The translations under genes and the position numbers were made by a program. The notes beneath the pieces are model-generated. The model made no database searches and was not told the origin of the DNA. It saw only the letters and a program-made list of their open reading frames with translations. A DNA stretch of 64,000 nt, taken from NCBI RefSeq assembly GCF_003985155.1, contig NZ_ML133696.1:1-64000 (forward strand), given 5' to 3'. The stretch comes from Rhizobium vallis (lineage in GTDB: Bacteria; Pseudomonadota; Alphaproteobacteria; Rhizobiales; Rhizobiaceae). Below are positions 53,352 through 61,681 of the stretch, one piece after another; positions within the stretch are counted from its first letter, which is position 1, and each line of letters opens with the position of its first letter.

Positions 53352-54998
53352 ATGGCATTGCAGGCAGGCGGGAATGCAGACTGGTGGCGGGGTGCGGTGA
53401 TCTATCAGGTCTATCCGCGCTCGTTTCAGGACACCAACAGCGACGGGCTCGGCGATCTCAAGGGCATTACCCGCCGGCTGCCGCATATCGCCAGCCTCGG
53501 CGTTGACGCGATCTGGCTCTCGCCCTTCTTCAAGTCGCCTATGGCCGATATGGGCTACGACGTTTCCGATTACTGCGACGTCGACCCGATCTTCGGGACG
53601 CTCGCCGATTTCGATGAGATGATGGCGGAAGCGCACCGGCTCGGCATCAAGGTCGTCATCGACCAGGTGATCTCGCACACATCAGACCGGCACCCCTGGT
53701 TCGTCGAGAGCCGGTCGAGCCGGACCAACCCCAAGGCGGACTGGTATGTCTGGGCCGATCCGAAGCCGGACGGTACGGCTCCGAACAACTGGCTGTCGAT
53801 CTTCGGCGGGCCGGGCTGGGAATGGGACGGCGTGCGCCGGCAATATTACCAGCACAATTTCCTGACCTCGCAGCCGGATCTCAACTTCCACAGCAGCGAA
53901 GTGCAGGACGCGGTGCTGGAGACGGTGAAATTCTGGCTCGACCGCGGCGTCGACGGCTTCCGACTGGATACGGTCAACTATTATTTCTGCGACAAGCAGC
54001 TCAGAAGCAATCCGCCGCACGAGCCTGATACCAGCGACGGGGGCCTCGATGCGCCCGACACCAACCCCTACGGCATGCAGAACCACCTCTACGACAAGAC
54101 GCAGCCGGAGAATGTCGGCTTCCTCAAACGCTTCCGGGCGCTGCTCGACCAGTATGAGGATCGCACGACGGTCGGTGAAGTCGGCGACGGGGCGCGCTCG
54201 CTGAAGACAGTGGCCGCCTATACCAGCGGCGACGACAAGCTGCATATGTGCTACACGTTCGATTTGCTGGGGCCGGAGTTTACCGCCGAACATATCCGCG
54301 GTTGCGTCGATGCCTTCCAGAAAGCCGTGACCGACGGCTGGGTCTGCTGGGCTTTCTCCAATCACGACGTCATGCGCCATGTCAGCCGGTTTGCGCTGAC
54401 CGAGGAAGAGCGCCCCGTCATCGCGAAACTGGCGATCTCGGTGCTTGCTGCACTGCGAGGCTCGATCTGCCTCTATCAGGGCGAGGAGCTCGGCCTGCCG
54501 GAGGCCGAGCTCGCCTTCGAGGATCTGCGCGACCCCTACGGCATCCGCTTCTGGCCGGCTTTCAAGGGCCGCGACGGATGCCGCACGCCGATGCCTTGGG
54601 AGGCCGGCAAGGCGCATGCGGGCTTCACCTCCGCCGAAAAGAGCTGGCTGCCCGTGCCCTACGAACAGGCAGCACTTTCCGTGGATACGCAGGAGGGGAG
54701 CGACAGCTCTGTGCTGCACCACTACCGCCAGACGCTCGCCTTCCGGAAGAGCCACCCGGCACTGATCGACGGCGACATGAGCTTCATCGACACCAACCAT
54801 GATCTGCTCGCCTTCACCCGCGAAAAGGGCGGCGAAAAGCTGCTTTTCGTCTTCAACCTGACCCGCAAACCGGCGGAATTCCGCCTGCCTGCGGGCATTG
54901 CGCTCAGAGAAGCGCTTGCCATGCCGGGCTTCGAGGCGGTGGTGAGCGCGGGATCGGTGAAACTTGCCGCGCTGGATGGGTTTTGTGCGCGGATTTGA
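53352..54998 (+). CDS. GH13 alpha-glucosidase (oligo-1,6-glucosidase-like)
   Basis: Hydrolyses alpha-glucosidic bonds of small sugars in the cytoplasm. There is no signal peptide. The 548-residue protein has the GH13 regions: GVDAIWLSPFFKSPMADMGY, VVIDQVISHTSDRHPW, the nucleophile region DGFRLDTVNYYF, the acid/base TTVGEVGD, and FSNHDVMRH. It resembles AglA of Sinorhizobium, but no agl transporter genes are adjacent. ATG at 53352. It is divergent from oppA. Confidence 0.93.
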   Translation: MALQAGGNADWWRGAVIYQVYPRSFQDTNSDGLGDLKGITRRLPHIASLGVDAIWLSPFFKSPMADMGYDVSDYCDVDPIFGTLADFDEMMAEAHRLGIKVVIDQVISHTSDRHPWFVESRSSRTNPKADWYVWADPKPDGTAPNNWLSIFGGPGWEWDGVRRQYYQHNFLTSQPDLNFHSSEVQDAVLETVKFWLDRGVDGFRLDTVNYYFCDKQLRSNPPHEPDTSDGGLDAPDTNPYGMQNHLYDKTQPENVGFLKRFRALLDQYEDRTTVGEVGDGARSLKTVAAYTSGDDKLHMCYTFDLLGPEFTAEHIRGCVDAFQKAVTDGWVCWAFSNHDVMRHVSRFALTEEERPVIAKLAISVLAALRGSICLYQGEELGLPEAELAFEDLRDPYGIRFWPAFKGRDGCRTPMPWEAGKAHAGFTSAEKSWLPVPYEQAALSVDTQEGSDSSVLHHYRQTLAFRKSHPALIDGDMSFIDTNHDLLAFTREKGGEKLLFVFNLTRKPAEFRLPAGIALREALAMPGFEAVVSAGSVKLAALDGFCARI

Positions 54999-55062
54999 CA
55001 TTCGCGCTGTCGTCGAGGGTTATCGATTTCGATAGGGCTGTATTTTTTAAATTACAACTGAT

Positions 55063-55368
55063 ATGTTCATCTTGAAGCAGACGGCCACTTTCCAGAAGTG
55101 GCACAAACGGTTGAAAGACGGAAAGGCCAAGGCAATGATCGCTTTACGCCTTTAGCGTCTTGCAACCGGGCATGCCGGCGATGCCGCTCCGGTCGGTGAA
55201 GGGGTGAGTGAGTTGCGCATTCACTATGGGCCTGGCTATCGGATCTACTACCGCAAGCGGGGAGAAACGATCATCGTGCTTCTCTGCGGCGGCGATAAAA
55301 GCACGCAGGAAACCGACATACGGACGGCAAAGAGAATGGCCATGGAATGGAGCGACGATAATGGCTGA
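55063..55368 (+). pseudogene. RelE/ParE-type toxin gene interrupted by an amber codon
   Basis: The frame reads as an addiction-module killer protein (about 101 residues): FILKQTATFQKWHKRLKDGK, then after the break SELRIHYGPGYRIYYRKRG and IIVLLCGGDKSTQ. The TAG at 55153-55155 falls where the family has an ordinary residue of a continuous helix. No frameshift is needed and everything else is intact. It overlaps the antitoxin by eight bases. A TTG at 55213 with GAAGGGG upstream could restart the C-terminal half. Confidence 0.85.
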
Positions 55369-55651
55369 ACAGATTTTCGACTTCGATCCGGCTGAGCTAC
55401 TCGATTCCGACGAGGCTATCGAAACCTTTATCACCGAGGCCCTGCAGACCGGAGATGCGAAATTCATCGCTTCTGCTCTTGGCGTCGTTGCACGCGCCAA
55501 GAGCATGAGCAAAATCGCCAAAGAAACCGGCCTTGCGCGCGAGCACCTCTACAAGGCACTCAGTGAAAACGGAAATCCCACACTCGAAACCACGCTGGCC
55601 GTGATGAAGGCCATCGGGCTCGAACTTACGACGCGACATCACGCGATTTGA
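55361..55651 (+). CDS. intact antitoxin of the interrupted toxin gene (addiction-module antidote)
   Basis: A 96-residue helix-turn-helix protein. The family pattern is clear: FDPAELLDSDEAIETFITEA at the N-terminus and the HTH SKIAKETGLAREHLYKALSE followed by NPTLETTLAVMKAIGLEL. It is complete, with no stop or frameshift. Probably still represses its own promoter even though the toxin is broken. Downstream are 55 bases before the adenine deaminase gene. Confidence 0.85.
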   Translation: MAEQIFDFDPAELLDSDEAIETFITEALQTGDAKFIASALGVVARAKSMSKIAKETGLAREHLYKALSENGNPTLETTLAVMKAIGLELTTRHHAI

Positions 55652-55706
55652 GACCGTCTGGCGTTCGCTGAAGCCTTCTCGCAAGTGAGAGTTCCGATAT
55701 CCGGCA

Positions 55707-57404
55707 TCATCCAATCAGCGCGAACTTGTCCACATCCACCATTCCCATGTCCGAAATCTTCAGGTGTGGGATGACGGGCAGCGGCAGGAAGGCGAGTTGG
55801 AGGAAGGGTTCTTCCAGCGTGGCGCCGAGGGCGAAGGCGGCCTTGCGGAGATGATGGAGCGTGTCGCGGACGATCTCGTAAGGCTCGAGGCTCATCAGGC
55901 CGGCGACGGGCAGGGCGATTTCGCCGGTGACTTTGCCATCCTCGACGACGACGAAGCCGCCCTTGATTTCGCCGAGGCGGTTTGCGGCGCGCGCCATGTC
56001 GTCCTCGTTGACGCCGACGACGCAGATATTGTGGCTGTCATGGCCGACAGTGGAGGCGATCGCGCCCTTCTTCAGGCCGAAGCCCTGGACGAAACCGTTC
56101 GCATGGTTGCCGTTCTTGCCGTGGCGCTCGATGACGGCGACCTTGATGATGTCATTGGTGAGGTCGACCGTCGTCTCATTGCCCTTGACCGGCAGCCGGT
56201 AGCGGCGGTGCTCGGTGATGATCTTGCCCGGCATGACGCCGATCACCGATGTTTCGCCCTCTCTAGCGGGCACGCCGAAATGGGCGGCGTTGACAGGCCT
56301 TGCCTTGACGCTGTCGAGGCCGATCGGGGCAACCGGTTTGCGCGTGGAAAAGAGTGCGTCGGTGACGCGGCGGCCGGCTGCGAAGACCATCTCGGCACGG
56401 CAGTTTGCCAGGCTGTCGAGAACGACCAGATCGGCCCGCCAGCCCGGCGCCACCAGGCCGCGGTCCCTGAGGCCGAAGGCGCGGGCGGCCGAGATCGAGG
56501 CGGCGCGATAAATTGCCAGGGGCTCGACACCGGCTGCGATCGCCGTGCGGATCATGTGATCGAGATGGCCCTGTTCGACAATGTCGAGCGGATTGCGGTC
56601 GTCGGTGCAGAGCGCGAGGTAGGGTGAAAGCCGCTCGGTGATGATGGGGATCAAAGCGGCGAGATCCTTGGAGACCGAGCCTTCGCGCACGAGGATGTGC
56701 ATGCCCTTGCGGATCTTTTCCAGCGCTTCGGCAGCACTCGTGCATTCATGCTCGGTGCGGATGCCGGCTGCGAGATAGCCGTTGAGATCGTTGCCGGAAA
56801 GAAGCGGGGCGTGGCCGTCTATATGGCCGCCCTGAAAGGCGTCGAGCTTTGCCATGCAGACGGGATCCTTGTGGATCACCCCGGGAAAATTCATGAATTC
56901 GGCAAGGCCGATGACTTTCGGATGGTCGCGGTAGGGCAGGAGGCTTTCGATCGGCAGGTCGGCGCCGGAGGTTTCGAGATGTGTGGCGGGTACGCAGGAG
57001 GAGAGCTGGACGCGGATATCCATGATCGTTTCCAGCGCCGAAGCGAGGAAAAACTCGATACCTTCCTTGCCAAGCACATTGGCGATTTCATGCGGATCGC
57101 AGATCGCGGTAGTGACGCCGTAGGGCAGGACGCAGCGGTCGAATTCGTGTGGCGTCACCAGCGAGGATTCGATGTGCAGATGCGTATCGATGAAGCCGGG
57201 AACGACTGTTCTGCCCGAGATATCGATTTCGGTCTCGCCCTCGTAATTGCCCGACGTGCCGACGATGCGGTCGGCGCCGATGGCGATGTCGGAGCGGACG
57301 AGTTCACCTGTGACGAGATCGAAGAAGCTGCCGCCCTTCAACACGATGTCGGCGGGGATACGGCCCACACCTTGGTCTATGAGACGTTCGAGTCTGCTGG
57401 TCAT
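55707..57404 (-). CDS. ade: adenine deaminase
   Basis: Deaminates adenine to hypoxanthine, which XdhAB can oxidise. The 565-residue amidohydrolase has the metal motif PGFIDTHLHIESSLVTPHEF, GVTTAICDPHEIANVLG, DGHAPLLSG and TEHECTSAAEALEKI, plus the C-terminal IASTVGHDSHNICVVG of Ade. ATG at 57404 gives the normal N-terminus; the 50-codon extension upstream is not family-like. It lies apart from the main purine cluster. Confidence 0.93.
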   Translation of the reverse strand: MTSRLERLIDQGVGRIPADIVLKGGSFFDLVTGELVRSDIAIGADRIVGTSGNYEGETEIDISGRTVVPGFIDTHLHIESSLVTPHEFDRCVLPYGVTTAICDPHEIANVLGKEGIEFFLASALETIMDIRVQLSSCVPATHLETSGADLPIESLLPYRDHPKVIGLAEFMNFPGVIHKDPVCMAKLDAFQGGHIDGHAPLLSGNDLNGYLAAGIRTEHECTSAAEALEKIRKGMHILVREGSVSKDLAALIPIITERLSPYLALCTDDRNPLDIVEQGHLDHMIRTAIAAGVEPLAIYRAASISAARAFGLRDRGLVAPGWRADLVVLDSLANCRAEMVFAAGRRVTDALFSTRKPVAPIGLDSVKARPVNAAHFGVPAREGETSVIGVMPGKIITEHRRYRLPVKGNETTVDLTNDIIKVAVIERHGKNGNHANGFVQGFGLKKGAIASTVGHDSHNICVVGVNEDDMARAANRLGEIKGGFVVVEDGKVTGEIALPVAGLMSLEPYEIVRDTLHHLRKAAFALGATLEEPFLQLAFLPLPVIPHLKISDMGMVDVDKFALIG

Positions 57405-57478
57405 GGCTTCGCTCACATTGCAACCGATTCCGAAGTTATAACCGATCTGCGGCGACATGCGATGGCTACAAACGCAAC

Positions 57479-57498
57479 CGGGCGCCTTGCGGCGCCCG
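57479..57498 (-). terminator. terminator after the binding-protein gene
   Basis: A perfect 8-bp stem CGGGCGCC / GGCGCCCG with a 4-base loop begins 23 bases after the stop of the minus-strand binding-protein gene. GTTGCGTTTG follows on that strand. It separates the gene from ade. Confidence 0.65.
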
Positions 57499-57520
57499 AT
57501 CTCTGTCTCTGCGTCGCGGC

Positions 57521-58624
57521 TTACTCGGCAGCGACGATCTTGCCGCCTTCCCACTTGTAGAGCGAGAAGCTCTGCGAGGTGAGGTCGCCGGTTTCGCCGT
57601 AGGTGAGCTTGCCGATGGCGGTCGGGATCTCCATGCCGCCCTTCAACGCGGCCGCGACGGCTTCCGCATCTTCGGCGCTGCCGGCCTTTTCGATGCCGAC
57701 TTTCAGAACTTCGACGGCGGCAAAGGCGTTCAGCGTGAAGGCTTCGGCCGGGATGTTCTTGGCGGTGAGCGCATCGGCGGCAGTCTTGGAATCCGGGCTC
57801 TTGGTGGCGTCGGACGCATTGGTGAACAGCGTGCCTGCTGCCGCATCCGTGCCGATGGCCCAGAATTCGGTGTTGGAGAGGCCGTCGCCGCCGATGATCA
57901 TCGCGTTGGCGGCGAGGTCATGCAGCTGGCGGGCGAGCAGGCCGCCTTCCGGGTGGTAGCCGCCGAAATAGACGATATCGATCTTCTCGGACTTGATGCG
58001 GGTGGTGAGCGCGCTGAAATCCTTGTCGCCTGGGGTAATCGCATCATTGACGACTTCGGTGATGCCGCCGGCATTCAGCGTCGCCTTGAAGGCGTCGGCG
58101 AGGCCCTTGCCGTAAGCGCCCTTGTCATTAACGATGGCGACACGCTTGTCCTTGAAATTCTTCAGCACGTATTTGGCGGCGACTTCGGCCTGCTGGTCGT
58201 CGCGGCCGCAGGTGCGCAGCACGTTGGTGAGGCCGCGCTTGGTGAGATCGGGAGCCGTCGCGGTCGGAGTGACCATCAGCACGCCGTTTTCAGCCAGAAC
58301 GTCCGAAACGGGGATGGCGACGCCCGACGTCACCGGGCCGACGACGAAGCGGATGCCGTCGCCGACGACCTTGTTGGCGGCGGAAACGCCCTGTTTCGGT
58401 TCGCCGGCATCGTCGGCCAGTTCGAGGACGACCTTCTCGCCGAGAATGCCGCCCTTCTTGTTGATCTCGTCGACGGCGGTCTGGGCGCCGTTCTTCACCT
58501 GGTCGCCATAGGCCGCGACGGGGCCGGTCAGCGGTGCGATCAGGCCGATGGTGATATCGGCATGGGCAAGCGGAGCAAAGGCGAGTGACGCGACGAGGGC
58601 CGCCGTCAATGTCTTGAGGGTCAT
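57521..58624 (-). CDS. periplasmic branched-chain amino-acid binding protein
   Basis: A 367-residue type I periplasmic binding protein with a signal peptide (LTAALVASLAFAPLAHA). Landmarks are IGLIAPLTGPVAAYGDQVKN, FVVGPVTSGVAIPVSDVLAE and VYFGGYHPEGGLLARQL, typical of Leu/Ile/Val receptors (BraC/LivJ). No permease or ATPase genes are adjacent, so it presumably serves a transporter encoded elsewhere. Confidence 0.9.
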   Translation of the reverse strand: MTLKTLTAALVASLAFAPLAHADITIGLIAPLTGPVAAYGDQVKNGAQTAVDEINKKGGILGEKVVLELADDAGEPKQGVSAANKVVGDGIRFVVGPVTSGVAIPVSDVLAENGVLMVTPTATAPDLTKRGLTNVLRTCGRDDQQAEVAAKYVLKNFKDKRVAIVNDKGAYGKGLADAFKATLNAGGITEVVNDAITPGDKDFSALTTRIKSEKIDIVYFGGYHPEGGLLARQLHDLAANAMIIGGDGLSNTEFWAIGTDAAAGTLFTNASDATKSPDSKTAADALTAKNIPAEAFTLNAFAAVEVLKVGIEKAGSAEDAEAVAAALKGGMEIPTAIGKLTYGETGDLTSQSFSLYKWEGGKIVAAE

Positions 58625-59093
58625 TGTCTGTCTCCTTGGATGGGGTCGTCCGACCCACGATGAAGCGCCGCGCCGGCTTTTCTGGATCGTTCAACGGCCT
58701 CCGGGCCGTGCCAAGGACGATCGGTATCGGCGCGATCAAATGCGCCCTCCGGCCATATTTGGCTCGGACGGGTGCAATGGCTAGATTTCTAGGAATTTTG
58801 GTGAGATTCCGCAAGATGATAACAAAATGAAAGGAGAATCGAGGCGATCCAGCTCGAAATCGTGAAAAATCGCCGATCTTTGGAGGATGTTGAACCCGTA
58901 TCGGCACGGTGCGCCGATGAACCCTACGGTTCGCGCTGCAGCTCTCCTGGCATTTCCGACCACCGAATTCTGTCTGAGATTAACACTTGATTCTACCAAT
59001 TAGGGTAGAACCATTGATTGCGCCTATATATTGCTGCGATGCAAAAGAATGGTCGACATTTAACAGAGAGATATTTCAGGAACAGAGATCTGG
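58625..59093. other. 469-base intergenic region before the HD-GYP gene
   Basis: It contains the promoters of the divergent binding-protein and HD-GYP genes. The right part is AT-rich and holds a 7-bp inverted repeat at 58992-59011 (annotated separately) and CCTATATATT about 65 bases before the HD-GYP gene. No gene was recognised. Confidence 0.45.
58992..59011. promoter_or_regulatory. inverted repeat, possible operator of the HD-GYP gene
   Basis: TTCTACC-AATTAG-GGTAGAA is a perfect 7-bp inverted repeat with a 6-base spacer, 83-102 bases before the ATG at 59094. Its size and place suit a dimeric regulator. No regulator is known. Confidence 0.4.
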
Positions 59094-60008
59094 ATGCTCA
59101 AGCGTATCGAAGCCAGACAGGTGCGCACCGGAATGTTTGTAGAGGCGATCGAGGGTGCCTGGCAGGATCCTCTTCTGTCCAAGCGAAGATTTCTCCTGCG
59201 TCGTGAAGTTGATGCCCAGAAGCTTCGCAGGAGCGGCATTGAAGCTGTGATCATCAACACCAGCAGAGGGGTCGACCTTAACGGCCTGTCAGGTGGCAAT
59301 ACCGAGATCGACACCAAGGCGGCACGCGAGACCATTCAGAAATCGATGCAGGTGCTGGAAGGTGTTTTCGGTCGGCTCCAGCACGGCGATGGGATCAGCG
59401 TCGATCAGGTGGCGCCGGTGATTTCCTCGGTCTCCAAGTCGCTGGATCAGAATCCGACTGTCTTTCTCAGCGTTACGCGGCTGAAATCCAAAGACGAAAC
59501 GACGTTCCTGCATTCCATTTCCGTGAGTGCGCTGATGATCCTCTTCAGTCGTCATCTCGGGCTCGACGAGGCGACCGTGCAGATGCTCGGCACGGCAGGA
59601 TTGCTGCACGACGTCGGCAAGCTCGAAATTCCGCTCGAGGTCCTCAACAAGGAAGGCCCCCTGGACGAGAACGAGATCAAGATGATCCGCGATCATCCTG
59701 AAAAAGGCCACGCGATCCTGTCGCGCCAGGAAGGCATGTCGGAAATCGTTCTCGACGTCTGCCTCAACCATCATGAGCGTCTCGACGGCAAGGGCTATCC
59801 CCGCAAACTTTCCGAGACGCAGGTCAGCTTCCACGCACGTCTTGCTGCGATCTGCGACGTCTATGACGCCGTCACCTCGGTGCGGCCGTACAGGGCGCCA
59901 TGGAATGCGAGCCAAGCATTGAAATGGATGCTTGGCAGCGAAGGCCATTTCGATCGCCGGCTCTTGAAGAAATTCGCCCTCTGCCTTTCCGTTGCTGCGG
60001 TGGGCTGA
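59094..60008 (+). CDS. HD-GYP cyclic-di-GMP phosphodiesterase with short C-terminus
   Basis: A 304-residue protein. The N-terminal DUF3391-like region (MLKRIEARQVRTGMFVEAIE) is followed by a full HD-GYP core: H140 region, HD at 172-173 in LLHDVGKLEI, and HHERLDGKGYP at 226-236. The final helix reads LLKKFALCLSVAAVG and ends there, where paralogues continue with Y-P-V-G-S/T plus about 60-80 further residues. The catalytic core is complete, so activity on c-di-GMP is still likely. Confidence 0.87.
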   Translation: MLKRIEARQVRTGMFVEAIEGAWQDPLLSKRRFLLRREVDAQKLRRSGIEAVIINTSRGVDLNGLSGGNTEIDTKAARETIQKSMQVLEGVFGRLQHGDGISVDQVAPVISSVSKSLDQNPTVFLSVTRLKSKDETTFLHSISVSALMILFSRHLGLDEATVQMLGTAGLLHDVGKLEIPLEVLNKEGPLDENEIKMIRDHPEKGHAILSRQEGMSEIVLDVCLNHHERLDGKGYPRKLSETQVSFHARLAAICDVYDAVTSVRPYRAPWNASQALKWMLGSEGHFDRRLLKKFALCLSVAAVG

Positions 60009-60106
60009 GCTCTATTCGGCTTTGCGACAAGGGCCCGCGTGGACTTGCAGGGCCTGCGCGTCTTTTCAAACACGCAAGCCCTGATGCCGGAAGCTTTTGA
60101 GTTTTC

Positions 60107-61432
60107 TCAGATGTTGTTCTGCAGGATGGTCCGCAGCTTGCCGAAGAGCTCGTCGATATGCTGCTTCTCGATGATCAGCGGCGGGGAGAGCGCGATGATA
60201 TCGCCGGTGGTGCGGATCAGGAGGCCGCTTTCATAGGCTTTCAGGAAGGCAGTGAAGGCGCGCTTGGTGGGTTCGCCGGCAATGGGATCGAGTTCGATCG
60301 CGCCGATCAGGCCGGTATTTCTGATGTCGATGACATTGGGGCAATCCTTCAGCGAGTGCAGCGCATCGGCCCAGTAGTCGGAAAGCTCGGCTGCGCGGGT
60401 GAGCAGGCCTTCTTCCTTGTAGGTGTCGAGCGTGGCGAGGGCGGCGGCGGAAGCGATCGGGTTGCCGGAATAGGTATAGCCGTGGAAAAACTCGATCATG
60501 TGCTCCGGCCCGTTCATGAAGGCATCATGAATCTCGGAGGTGACGAAGACGGCGCCCATTGGGATAACGCCGTTGGTCAGGCCCTTGGCGGCGGTGATCA
60601 TGTCGGGCTTGACGTCATAATATTGCGCGGCGAAGGGGGCGCCGAGGCGGCCGAAGCCGGTGATGACCTCGTCGAAGATCAGAAGGATGCCGTGCTTGGT
60701 GCAGATGTCGCGCAGCTTCTGCAGGTAACCCTTCGGCGGGATCAGCACGCCGGTCGAGCCGGCCACAGGCTCGACGATGACGGCGGCGATGGTGGAGGCG
60801 TCATGCAGCGTGACGATACGCTCCAGCTCGGTCGCGATATCGCCGCCGTGCTCGGGCTCGCCGCGGGTGAAGTTGTTCTTGCCCGGCTGGTGGGTGTGCG
60901 GCATGTGATCGACGCCGGTCAGAAGCGTGCCGAACATCTTGCGGTTGCTGACGATGCCGCCGACCGAGATGCCGCCGAAATTGACGCCGTGATAGCCGCG
61001 CTCGCGGCCGATCAGGCGGAAGCGTGAACCATTGCCCTTCACGCGGTGATAGGCGAGCGCCACCTTGAGCGCGGTCTCCACTGATTCGGAGCCGGAATTG
61101 GTGTAGAGAACGTGGTTCAGGCCTTCCGGCGCGATATCGATCAGGCGGTTTGCCAATTCGAAGGCCTTGGGGTGGCCGAGCTGGAAGGCGGGCGCGTAAT
61201 CGAGTTCGCCGGCCTGCTCGCGGATCGCCTCGGTGATCTTCGGGCGGCAGTGGCCGGCATTGACGCACCAGAGGCCCGCGGTGCCGTCCAGCACCTGGCG
61301 GCCGTCATGCGTCGTATAATACATGTCCTTGGCGCCGACGAACAAACGCGGCTCCTTCTTGAACTGCCGGTTAGCCGTAAACGGCATCCAGAAGGCGCGA
61401 AGATCGTTCGGTGCATTGAGGCGATTGGACAT
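60107..61432 (-). CDS. class-III omega-amino-acid:pyruvate aminotransferase
   Basis: A 441-residue PLP enzyme of the class-III aminotransferases, probably beta-alanine (or related omega-amine):pyruvate. It has DGTAGLWCVNAGHCRPKI, GSESVETALKVALAYH, FDEVITGFGRLGAPFA and the PLP lysine in AAKGLTNGVIPMGAV. No pathway genes adjoin it. GGAGA lies seven bases before the ATG. Confidence 0.88.
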   Translation of the reverse strand: MSNRLNAPNDLRAFWMPFTANRQFKKEPRLFVGAKDMYYTTHDGRQVLDGTAGLWCVNAGHCRPKITEAIREQAGELDYAPAFQLGHPKAFELANRLIDIAPEGLNHVLYTNSGSESVETALKVALAYHRVKGNGSRFRLIGRERGYHGVNFGGISVGGIVSNRKMFGTLLTGVDHMPHTHQPGKNNFTRGEPEHGGDIATELERIVTLHDASTIAAVIVEPVAGSTGVLIPPKGYLQKLRDICTKHGILLIFDEVITGFGRLGAPFAAQYYDVKPDMITAAKGLTNGVIPMGAVFVTSEIHDAFMNGPEHMIEFFHGYTYSGNPIASAAALATLDTYKEEGLLTRAAELSDYWADALHSLKDCPNVIDIRNTGLIGAIELDPIAGEPTKRAFTAFLKAYESGLLIRTTGDIIALSPPLIIEKQHIDELFGKLRTILQNNI

Positions 61433-61681
61433 GCTGTTCTCCTGGCCGCCGACGGCCGGTTCCCGGGCTTTACGCCCATATTTTTACTATCCGGTCAAAT
61501 TATCAGGGCTTCCCGACGCGTCAACGGGAAAAGTCCCGAAAGCTGCTCTGAGGACCTGCAGGCGCGGGCCGCCCGTCATCAATCCTTCGCCTCGCCTTGC
61601 TACAAAAAGCGATGGCCTGCGGGCGCAATGGCATTTTCATCAATCCACTGAAATCAAACGATATTTCGACCGGAGATACTC

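Noticed and set aside
60047..60082. Hairpin after the HD-GYP gene
   Set aside because: The stem has two mismatches and is not convincing as a terminator.
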